DNA from: JAHEDH01 sp963753285
Lineage (GTDB): Bacteria > Actinomycetota > Acidimicrobiia > Spongiisociales > ZC4RG35
Direction: 5' to 3'
NCBI GenBank assembly: GCA_963753285.1
Contig: CAVWBT010000016.1
Location: 186,001 to 250,000, forward strand
Length of the DNA: 64,000 bases
Within the stretch, counting starts at the first letter, position 1; the number at the start of each line of letters is the position of its first letter. Under the pieces are notes generated by a model. It did no database searches, was not told where the DNA came from, and saw nothing but the letters and a program-made list of their open reading frames with translations. The translations under genes were made by a program, and so were the position numbers. Below are positions 57,062 through 64,000 of the stretch, in pieces.

Positions 57062-57808
57062 GTGAAGCCGCCGTCGGAGTTCTCGGGCCTTCGGGTCGTT
57101 GTAACCGGTTCGTCCAGTGGTATCGGCGAGGCAACCGCCCGCCGCCTCGACGAGTTGGGGGCGAGCGTCGTCGTGAATTCCGCTTCGTCAGTGGAAGCAG
57201 GACAGCGTGTCGCGGGAGGCTTGTCCGAACGGGCGTTCTATGTGCAGGCGGACATCAGCGACGCCCATGATCGCACGAAACTGATCGAACACGCGGCCGA
57301 GCGCATGGGTGGCATCGACGTCTTGATCAACAACGCCGGATGGACCACCTCCATCGATCATCGGGATCTCGATGCGCTCACCGAGGACGTGTTCCGTCGG
57401 ACGTTCGAGGTGAACGTGTTCGGCACATGGGAGTTGACCAAACTCGCGATGCCGTTTCTCGAGCAGTCTTCCGACGCCAGCGTCGTGACCGTGACCTCGA
57501 TCGCCGGGCTTCGCCCCATCGGCAGCTCGATCGCCTACGCCATGTCGAAGGCAGCGTTGAACCACATGGTTCGGCTGATGGCCAAGAGCCACGGTCCGAT
57601 CCGGTTCAACGCCGTTGCCCCGGGTCTGGTCGCCACCCCGTGGACGGAGGACTGGGACGAGATGCACGAGCAGGTCTCGGAGACTGCACCACTGGGCAGA
57701 TCAGCGACTCCGGATGACTGCGCCGAGGCCGTTCTGGGGATCCTGCGCAACCGCTACATGACCGGCGAGATCGTCGTGGTCGACGGGGGCCTCACCCAGG
57801 TCCTGTGA
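57062..57808 (+). CDS. Short-chain dehydrogenase/reductase (FabG-like)
   Basis: A 248-residue classical SDR: VVVTGSSSGIGEATARRL (cofactor), INNAG, the Ser in VTSIAGL, YAMSKAAL (Tyr and Lys), and PGLVATPW. It reduces or oxidises an alcohol/keto group; substrate unknown. The start is GTG 57062, set by the leaderless box. Confidence 0.9.
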   Translation: MKPPSEFSGLRVVVTGSSSGIGEATARRLDELGASVVVNSASSVEAGQRVAGGLSERAFYVQADISDAHDRTKLIEHAAERMGGIDVLINNAGWTTSIDHRDLDALTEDVFRRTFEVNVFGTWELTKLAMPFLEQSSDASVVTVTSIAGLRPIGSSIAYAMSKAALNHMVRLMAKSHGPIRFNAVAPGLVATPWTEDWDEMHEQVSETAPLGRSATPDDCAEAVLGILRNRYMTGEIVVVDGGLTQVL

Positions 57809-57956
57809 CGAACGAAGGGTCGAGCAACGCCTCGACCCGTCCCGGGTGGCTGTCCGCCCCCCGAGTCCTCCGACTCTGGAGGCCACGAAGCCTTCCGCAT
57901 ACCTTCGGCGTTGGAGCCGGCCTCTGGTCGGCTGTCCAGCTCGGGAGGTCGATGAG

Positions 57957-58754
57957 GTGTTCGAGGACTTCTTCCAGGGAAGCGAGGGCAGGGTGTTCTA
58001 CCGGCGTTGGAACCCCGAGGGGACGCCCCGGCGCATCGTGCAGATCGTGCATGGATATGCCGAGCACGGTGGCCGGTATTCCCACGTGGCGCGCGCCCTC
58101 AACGCTCGGGGCGCGGTCGTGTACGCAGACGATCACCTCGGTCACGGACGGTCCGAAGGCGAACGAGCGCTCATCACGGACTTCGAGCACGTCGTCGACG
58201 ATCTCCACGCGGTGGCCGGCATCGCTCGGAACGAGCATCCTGGGCTCCCGCTGGTCCTCGTCGGGCACTCCATGGGCGGACTGCTGGCGGCTCGTTTCGC
58301 ACAGCGATGGCCGACCGACGTGGCAGGGGCGGCGTTCTGTGGCGCCGTCCTCGGTGACTGGCAGTGGGCGCGGGACGTGCTCAGCGAGCCCGCGCTGCCT
58401 CACATCCCGTTCGAGCCGCTCGCGCTCTCGCGAGATCCCGAGGTGGGTGCTGCCTATGCCGCCGATCCACTCGTCTACCACGGCCAATACAAGCGAGGAC
58501 TGCTCGAGGCCGAGGTGGCGGCACTGGATGCGTTCCAGCGGGACATCGGCCGGCTCGTCATGCCGGTCCTGTTTCTCCATGGCACCGACGATCCGTTCGT
58601 CCCGTGGGAACGGTCACTCCAGGCAGTCCGAGACATGCCGACGGAAGACGTCACCGTTCATCTGATCGATGGTGGACGTCACGAGGTCCTCAACGAGATC
58701 GATCGTGACGAGGTGATCGGGTATCTCACCGAGTGGGCTGATCGATTCGACTGA
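57957..58754 (+). CDS. Monoacylglycerol lipase-like alpha/beta hydrolase
   Basis: A 265-residue serine hydrolase: IVQIVHGYAEHGGRYSHVAR, DDHLGHGRSEGER, VLVGHSMGGLLAAR (nucleophile), FLHGTDDPFVP (acid) and GGRHEVLNE (His). It is close in form to the hydrolase at 1552. GTG 57957 has the RBS GGGAGG with good spacing; upstream reading is unlike the family. It ends inside the convergent radical SAM gene (29-base overlap). Confidence 0.88.
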   Translation: MFEDFFQGSEGRVFYRRWNPEGTPRRIVQIVHGYAEHGGRYSHVARALNARGAVVYADDHLGHGRSEGERALITDFEHVVDDLHAVAGIARNEHPGLPLVLVGHSMGGLLAARFAQRWPTDVAGAAFCGAVLGDWQWARDVLSEPALPHIPFEPLALSRDPEVGAAYAADPLVYHGQYKRGLLEAEVAALDAFQRDIGRLVMPVLFLHGTDDPFVPWERSLQAVRDMPTEDVTVHLIDGGRHEVLNEIDRDEVIGYLTEWADRFD

Positions 58755-59763
58755 TCGAGGACTGAAACCGCCGGACGTAGTACCGCTCGCCCCGGTAGTC
58801 GATCGCGGTCAGCGTCCCGTCGGCCACGTACCCCTCGACCAGATCCCAGTCGGCACCTGTCCGATCGAGCAGCTTCTGGATCGCCGAGGGCCGCATCGGG
58901 TGGACCGCCGTGATGGCCAGGAGGTCGGCAGCCGGGTCCCCGGTCGAAGCGAACGCATCCCCTTCGTAGCCGATGAGACACTCGACACGGGGGACGTACT
59001 CGCTGAGCAGGCCATAGGCACGGGTCACGGTCTCCTCGTCGGGAGCTGTGATCGATGGGTAGGGCGTTGGTCGTGTCGGGATCGACACGTAGGCGAGCGG
59101 CAGGCCGAGCTCACGCAGGAACTCGCCGACGGCGGCGATGGACTCGGGGCCGTCGTTGATCCCCTCCACGAGCATCGTCTCGGACACCAGTTCGCCATCG
59201 AACTCGACCGCGAACTGTCTGATGCCGTCGAGGATGGTGCCGAGATCGAGGTCCGGATGGGGTCTGTCGACCTTCCGCCAGATCGATTCGACGGCGGAGT
59301 CGACTTTGACCGATACCCAGTCCGCAGAGGCCAACCGCTCGCGCACCTCGGGTCGCCACAACAGCGAGCCGTTGCTGATGACCGCAATCGGGATGCCGAG
59401 CGGTCGGAGCAACCGGATCGACTCGCCGAGGCCGATGTCGAGCGTGGGTTCGCCGTCTGGGGCGAACGTCAAGTGGTCGATCGCCTCGCCCTGTGCGCGT
59501 ACTGCCTCGACGTGCGCCCCGATCTCCTCGGCGATCCGTTCAGGAGGGTAGAAGTCCCTGGGCTCCGTACTTCGATCCATCGTCGGTCCGACCTGGCAGT
59601 AGAGGCACGAATAGGTACACACCTTGGGAGGGATGTTGTTGATCCCGAGGCTCTTGCCGAGTCGCCGGGATGGAATCGGTCCGAACGGAATCGCCGGGAT
59701 CCCTCTGGCAGTGGAGATCGATTCGACCTCTTGGGAGACCGCTGGGTCGCTCCTGGTCTTCAC
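58726..59763 (-). CDS. Radical SAM protein
   Basis: A 345-residue radical SAM enzyme. The 4Fe-4S cluster motif is C-x3-C-x2-C at Cys49, Cys53 and Cys56 (PPKVCTYSCLYCQVG), preceded by FGPIPSRRLGKSLGINNI. TFAPDGEPTL and ISNGSLLWRPEVRERL are the SAM-binding blocks. It resembles the COG0731 group. GTG 59763 with the SD GGGAG is chosen; longer frames lack support. The product is unknown. Confidence 0.86.
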   Translation of the reverse strand: MKTRSDPAVSQEVESISTARGIPAIPFGPIPSRRLGKSLGINNIPPKVCTYSCLYCQVGPTMDRSTEPRDFYPPERIAEEIGAHVEAVRAQGEAIDHLTFAPDGEPTLDIGLGESIRLLRPLGIPIAVISNGSLLWRPEVRERLASADWVSVKVDSAVESIWRKVDRPHPDLDLGTILDGIRQFAVEFDGELVSETMLVEGINDGPESIAAVGEFLRELGLPLAYVSIPTRPTPYPSITAPDEETVTRAYGLLSEYVPRVECLIGYEGDAFASTGDPAADLLAITAVHPMRPSAIQKLLDRTGADWDLVEGYVADGTLTAIDYRGERYYVRRFQSSISRIDQPTR

Positions 59764-59876
59764 ATGAACTCCCGTCTCGCTCTCCTCACAACGTATGACG
59801 GGGCCAAGGGCTCGACCACTCGCAGAAGACCTGTTTCGCCATCGGTTGGATCGACGACTCGGCCTGGTGTCACGGG

Positions 59877-60644
59877 TCAATCTCGGAGGTAGACGGGGCG
59901 CTCGATCGTGGAATCGTCGGGTGAGAAGCGATAGCCGTCTTCGGCGAAGTCGGCCAACCCCTTGAGCGTGTCGACGCGATTGCGGATGATCCAGGATGCC
60001 ATCCGGCCTCTGGCGTGCTTGGCGAAGAAGCTGATGACCTTGTACTGGTCGTTCTTGAAGTCCTTGAACACCGGCGTGACGATCCGGGCGTCGAGCTTGT
60101 CGGTGTTGATCGCCCCGAAGTACTCCTGGCTGGCCAGGTTCACGAGCGCCTTGGGGCGGGATCCATCCAGATCGGTGTTGAGGCGGTCCGTGATGGTGTC
60201 ACCCCAATAGCCGTAGAGGTCGTTGCCGGCCGGATTCGCCAGTCTGCTCCCCATCTCGAGCCGATAGGGCTGCATGAGGTCGAGTGGCCGCAGGACGCCG
60301 TAGAGGCCCGACAGGATGCGCAGGTGGTTCTGGGCGTAGTTGAAGTCACGCGCGTCGAACGCTTCGACGTTCAGACCCTGATACACGTCGCCCTTGAACG
60401 CGAGGATCGCCGGCCGCGAGTTCTCCGTGGTGAAGATCGGCTCCCAATCCTGGTATCGCTCGAAGTTCAGCTCGGAGAGCGAGTCACTGATGCTCATGAG
60501 TGATCCGAGGTCGGCCGGCGACTTGGCGGCCAGGATCTGGACCAGTTCGGTGACTCGGTCTCCGAAGAGCGGCTCGGTGTGCTTCTTGGTGACGAGCGGC
60601 GACTCGTAATCGAGTGTCTTCGCGGGCGAGAGAACGATGATCAA
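59877..60644 (-). CDS. yaaA: Peroxide stress protein YaaA
   Basis: A 255-residue member of the YaaA (DUF328/UPF0246) family: IIVLSPAKTLDYES start, FKGDVYQGLNVEAF, LRILSGLYGVLRPLDLMQPY, EMGSRL, LVNLASQEYFGAI and SFFAKHARGRMASWII are all typical. In E. coli it lowers intracellular free iron during peroxide stress. The start is an unusual TTG (60644), supported by the strong RBS GGAGGTACCGC. Confidence 0.92.
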   Translation of the reverse strand: MIIVLSPAKTLDYESPLVTKKHTEPLFGDRVTELVQILAAKSPADLGSLMSISDSLSELNFERYQDWEPIFTTENSRPAILAFKGDVYQGLNVEAFDARDFNYAQNHLRILSGLYGVLRPLDLMQPYRLEMGSRLANPAGNDLYGYWGDTITDRLNTDLDGSRPKALVNLASQEYFGAINTDKLDARIVTPVFKDFKNDQYKVISFFAKHARGRMASWIIRNRVDTLKGLADFAEDGYRFSPDDSTIERPVYLRD

Positions 60645-60709
60645 GCGGTACCTCCGCCGACGGAGCCTAGGAGGGCGCCGGATGCACGAGAAACCGTGAC
60701 ACCGCCTGA

Positions 60710-61702
60710 TCAGGAGTGGTTGGGAACCACCACGATCTTGCCATCACGTTCAACGGCGGCCGCGCGTTCGACGGCGGTTCGTATCTCGCTCACGTCATAG
60801 GTCGCGTCGACCCGTGCTGAGAGCTGTCCGCTCGCGATCAGGCGGGTGATCTCTCCGAACATCGATGCCTGCGCCTCGGGGGGAGCCGTGCGAAACCACC
60901 GCGCGAGCCAGAAGCCGGTCAGTGTGATGTCCGAGAAGATGAGGTTCAGCGCCGGGATCGAGCACGGCTCTCCGCTCATGCCGCCGTAGTTCACGACCGT
61001 GCCGCCCTTTGCGAGGGTCGATGCGAGACGGCCGGTCGCCCCTCCGGCGACGGCGTCGATCGCAAGTCGGACATGGGCATCGCCGGTCGCTTCTGCGACC
61101 CGCCGGCGCAGTCCGGGCCCATCGACGAGGCAGACGTCACCGCCGAGCTCCAGGACGCCGTCGACCGCGGACTCGCGGCGGACGACGTTGATCGTCTTGA
61201 GGCCGCGCGCGGCGGCGAGCTGGATCAGATACCCACCGACGGCTGAGTTGGCGGCGTTCTGGATCACCCAGTCGCCTGGCTGGAGGTCGATGAAGTCGCT
61301 CAACAGGAGAGAAGCGGTCGGGGGGTTGACGGTGAGCATCGAGAGTTGCACTGGATCGGCCCCGGCGGGGAGTGCGATCAGACCGACTGCGTCGGCGTTC
61401 ATGTGGGTTCGCCACGTGCCGCTACCCGGGGGGAGCATCACGACGTCCCCGACGGTCAGATGGCTCACCTCGTCGCCGACGATCGCAACTCGACCCACGC
61501 CCTCGTTTCCGCCGACCGCGGGCAGCTCGGGGAGCAGGCCGTACTCGCCGGTGAGTGTCAACACATCTGACGGGTTGATCGGCGCCGCCAGTACCTCGAG
61601 CCGTACCTGGCCTGGACCGGGCTCATCGAGCGTCATCTCCACGGACTCGATGACGTCTTGTGGAACGGGCCCACGGGTGTGGTATTCGGCTTTGAGCATC
61701 AT
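60710..61702 (-). CDS. Zinc-free medium-chain dehydrogenase, MECR-like enoyl reductase
   Basis: A 330-residue MDR protein. GNEGVGRVAIVGDEVSHLTV, VNPPTASLLLSDFIDLQPGD and NAANSAVGGYLIQLAAARGL (cofactor), plus FWLARWF near the C terminus, resemble the 2-enoyl-thioester reductase MECR/ETR group rather than zinc alcohol dehydrogenases, and zinc-ligand Cys residues are lacking. The RBS AGGAG precedes two ATGs (61702, 61699). Its likely role is reduction of enoyl-CoA or quinone. Confidence 0.82.
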   Translation of the reverse strand: MMLKAEYHTRGPVPQDVIESVEMTLDEPGPGQVRLEVLAAPINPSDVLTLTGEYGLLPELPAVGGNEGVGRVAIVGDEVSHLTVGDVVMLPPGSGTWRTHMNADAVGLIALPAGADPVQLSMLTVNPPTASLLLSDFIDLQPGDWVIQNAANSAVGGYLIQLAAARGLKTINVVRRESAVDGVLELGGDVCLVDGPGLRRRVAEATGDAHVRLAIDAVAGGATGRLASTLAKGGTVVNYGGMSGEPCSIPALNLIFSDITLTGFWLARWFRTAPPEAQASMFGEITRLIASGQLSARVDATYDVSEIRTAVERAAAVERDGKIVVVPNHS

Positions 61703-61839
61703 GGTGACTCCTGAGACGACAGGGCACCATCGTATGGGTCCAACGCACTAGTCCCGAAGTGCATCCATCGAATGCCACTAGGCGTGAGAGTTCGACCACT
61801 TAACGTGAGGTTGACAGGTAGGCTCGGCAGGAGGCAAAC

Positions 61840-62160
61840 ATGGGTGCATACAGAGGCAGGCTCGAGATGTCGGATGTGACGGATCGGCCGCTCGACATCT
61901 CGATCGATCTCGATCAGGAGTCCCTGGCGATGCGAACCGCCGACGGTTTCGAGATCGGCGCATGGTCCTTGGAGACGGTGCACATCACCGGACGGGACGA
62001 CGGCTTCACCTTCCAGATCAACGGGATGCCGGCATGGGTGCGCACAAACGACGACGGCGCATTCGCCACCGAGATCGGGCTGCGGTGGGCGCCGCCGCGT
62101 CTGCGCAGGCTGATGGCGACGCACAATCGTTCGGCCGAACGGACCGCCGTCCTCAGTTGA
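61840..62160 (+). CDS. Hypothetical actinobacterial protein
   Basis: A 106-residue soluble protein with a beta-rich pattern (DISIDLDQESLAMRTADGFE, FTFQINGMPAWVRTNDD) and a basic C terminus (PPRLRRLMATHNRS). No family is recognised. ATG 61840 has a GGAGG SD. Confidence 0.72.
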   Translation: MGAYRGRLEMSDVTDRPLDISIDLDQESLAMRTADGFEIGAWSLETVHITGRDDGFTFQINGMPAWVRTNDDGAFATEIGLRWAPPRLRRLMATHNRSAERTAVLS

Positions 62161-62223
62161 CGTCTCCGGACGGTGGTGGACGGCTTCCACGAGACACGCC
62201 GCCACCGCCAGCGAGTCGACTCC

Positions 62224-63969
62224 TCAGACGCGTTCGGCCAGCTCCAGCCATCGGTGTTCCGCCCTGTCCAACTGGTCGGCCAGACGGGCGCGTTCGGCGC
62301 TCAACTCCTCGGCTCGTTGCCAGTCCGAACCGATGACCTCGAGTTCGGCGTCGAGCGAAGCGACTCGCTCGGTCAGTTGGGGGATGGTTCGCTCGAGCCG
62401 ACCGAACTCGCGCTGCTCGTTGTATGAGAGCCTGCCCTCGTACCGATCCTGCGGTGCCGCAGTAGTCGTCGCCGGAGCCTGCTGCACCCCGATGGCCTCC
62501 CGACCCCGTCGTTCGCGCCATTCGAGGTACGCGGCATACCCACCCGGATGGTGCCGGAGCGTGCCGCCGGGCTCCACGGACACCACGTCCCGGCAGACCC
62601 GTTCCAGGAAGTAGCGGTCGTGCGTGGCGGTGACCACCACACCTGGCCAGTGGTCGAGTTGCTCCTCGAGCGCCCCGAGCGTTTCGAGGTCGAGGTCGTT
62701 CGTCGGCTCGTCGAGCAGCAGCAGATTCGGCGCCCCGACGAGCACCCGGAGCAGTTCCAGTCGTCGTCGCTCACCGCCGGAGAGGTCCCCAACCGTGATC
62801 GAGTGCTGGCGGGATGGGAACCCGAACCGCTCGAGCAGCTGTGATGCCGAGACCGTGACGCCGGACGTGAGCCGGGTCTGTTCGGCCTCATCACGCATCA
62901 CATCGATGATGCGGCGGTCGGGGGCGAGCCGCTCGGGGTCCTGCCCGTACCAACCGTCGACGACCGTCGACCCGGTCTTGACGGTGCCCGTCGTCGGTTC
63001 GAGGCGACCACCGAACAGCCGGAGCAGTGTGGTCTTGCCGGCACCGTTGGGACCGACGATGCCGACTCTGGCACCGGGGGAGAGGCGCCACGTCACACGA
63101 TCGAGCACCCGGTTCTCACCGAAGGCGACCGACGCGTCTTCGACGTCGACGACAGTGTCTCCGAGACGGCGCGACGGCAACTCGAACTCCAACTCCGACA
63201 GGGGCTCACTCAGGGTCGAATGCTGGAGATCGGTCGCTCGATCGATCCGGGCCTTCGACTTCGATGTTCGCGCCTTGGGGGAGCGACGCAGCCACTCCAA
63301 CTCGGTCCGGGCGAGGTTTCGGCGGCGACGTTCGGTTCGCTCCTCGAGCTCGCGACGGACCTCTCGTGCCTCCAGGTAGTCCTGATAGTTGCCGGCATGG
63401 TTGTGGATGCGCTGCTGGTCGATCTCGATGATCCGGTTGGCGAGCCGGTCCAGCAGGTAGCGGTCGTGCGTCACGAACATCAACGTCTGCGACCGCCGTG
63501 CGAGCTCGTCCTCCATCCAATCGATCACGTCGATGTCGAGGTGATTGGTCGGTTCGTCGAGGATGAGGAGATCCGACGGCTCCGAGAGTGCGATCGCCAG
63601 CGCCAGGCGACGACGCTGCCCACCCGAGAGTGATTCGATACGACGATCGTCGGCCTCGAGCCCCAAACGGTGGAGCAGCGTGAGCGTGGCGTGCGAACCG
63701 CGGGCGATGTCGTCGACGGTCGTATCGGGATCGAACTCGGGGGACTGCTCGAGGTAGGCGATGGTCAGGCCCGATCTCGTCACGATGGCGCCTGAGTCCG
63801 CCTCGAGCTTGCCTGCGACCAGCGAGAGGAGCGTGCTCTTCCCAGACCCGTTGAAGCCGATGACTCCGAGCCGGTCGCCGTCATCGATCCCGAAGCTGAC
63901 GTCGTCCAGCACCGGCCGTTCCGGGAAGGCCTTGGAGAGTCCGTTGATCGAGACGATGTTGTTCGACAC
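62224..63969 (-). CDS. ABC-F family ATPase (Uup-like)
   Basis: A 581-residue protein with two complete ATPase domains: Walker A GFNGSGKSTLL and GPNGAGKTTLL, signatures LSGGQRRRLALAIAL and LSGGERRRLELLRVL, Walker B ILDEPTNHLD and LLDEPTNDLD. A linker with KARTSKSKARIDRATDL and a C-terminal coiled coil (RLERTIPQLTERVASLDAEL) fit the Uup/ABC-F ribosome-associated group. It has no membrane domain. The start is GTG 63969. Confidence 0.93.
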   Translation of the reverse strand: MSNNIVSINGLSKAFPERPVLDDVSFGIDDGDRLGVIGFNGSGKSTLLSLVAGKLEADSGAIVTRSGLTIAYLEQSPEFDPDTTVDDIARGSHATLTLLHRLGLEADDRRIESLSGGQRRRLALAIALSEPSDLLILDEPTNHLDIDVIDWMEDELARRSQTLMFVTHDRYLLDRLANRIIEIDQQRIHNHAGNYQDYLEAREVRRELEERTERRRRNLARTELEWLRRSPKARTSKSKARIDRATDLQHSTLSEPLSELEFELPSRRLGDTVVDVEDASVAFGENRVLDRVTWRLSPGARVGIVGPNGAGKTTLLRLFGGRLEPTTGTVKTGSTVVDGWYGQDPERLAPDRRIIDVMRDEAEQTRLTSGVTVSASQLLERFGFPSRQHSITVGDLSGGERRRLELLRVLVGAPNLLLLDEPTNDLDLETLGALEEQLDHWPGVVVTATHDRYFLERVCRDVVSVEPGGTLRHHPGGYAAYLEWRERRGREAIGVQQAPATTTAAPQDRYEGRLSYNEQREFGRLERTIPQLTERVASLDAELEVIGSDWQRAEELSAERARLADQLDRAEHRWLELAERV

Positions 63970-64000
63970 CAGGCGAACGGTAGGGCGGCCGCCGCCCTGT

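Noticed and set aside
62175..62206. Possible terminator hairpin between the 106-residue protein gene and the ABC-F gene
   Set aside because: The stem has a bulge, a 13-base loop and no T-run, so support is too weak to call it.

Overview
The window is GC-rich throughout, with densely packed genes, many GTG starts and 4-base ATGA/GTGA junctions. Several start codons carry a TANNNT -10 box 6-8 bases upstream, which implies leaderless mRNAs. A CPWC protein of the Rv2466c type, Clp-N and HTH pairs, and an ECF41 sigma factor all point to an actinomycete-like chromosome. An Acidimicrobiia or Ilumatobacter-like marine or soil actinobacterium is my best guess, not a proven identity. I see no rRNA, tRNA, CRISPR array, phage or intact insertion sequence.

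Layout. 1-5.1 kb: housekeeping genes (PD-(D/E)XK-like protein, gcvT-like aminomethyltransferase, alpha/beta hydrolase, PAS histidine kinase, AlgH, RNase HII). 5.1-10.8 kb: a minus-strand cluster of poly-gamma-glutamate synthase genes (pgsB and an internally duplicated pgsC) followed by amylosucrase, with a divergent ChaC-like gamma-glutamylcyclotransferase and a HIT protein. 11.2-18.9 kb: an accessory region with a TetR regulator and two operators, small membrane proteins, an ECF41 sigma operon with its own recognisable promoter, an HTH/Clp-N pair, a VapBC pair with an altered toxin, and three copies of a 70-base REP-like repeat. 18.9-30.8 kb: metabolic genes (HMG-CoA lyase, galE, plsC, lysA, a CapA-family lipoprotein, DsbA-like, MFS, class V aminotransferase). 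30.8-36.4 kb: a sugar ABC importer (two permeases and a frameshifted binding protein) with a GH5-like glycosidase and a DeoR regulator, but no ATPase. 36.4-40.1 kb: a polar amino-acid ABC importer whose permease RBS lies in a strong hairpin, followed by a methyltransferase-like gene. 40.1-44.5 kb: GNAT, histidine kinase, HAD-PlsC fusion, Lrp and DDAH.

44.6-52.6 kb is the most unusual locus. A tightly coupled operon encodes a soluble amidohydrolase, an RbsC-type permease, a lipoprotein binding protein, a double ATPase and an 822-residue protein in which a second RbsC-type permease is fused in frame to a second, paralogous amidohydrolase. Two near-identical 12-bp palindromic operators and a probable leaderless 41-codon leader ORF sit in front. 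I infer uptake of an N-containing ring compound coupled directly to its hydrolysis at the inner face of the membrane.

52.7-64 kb: a group-2 sigma factor with a very strong terminator, a WD40/PD40-like lipoprotein, Lrp and fumarylacetoacetase, SDR, a monoacylglycerol-lipase-like hydrolase, radical SAM, YaaA, MECR-like reductase and an ABC-F ATPase.
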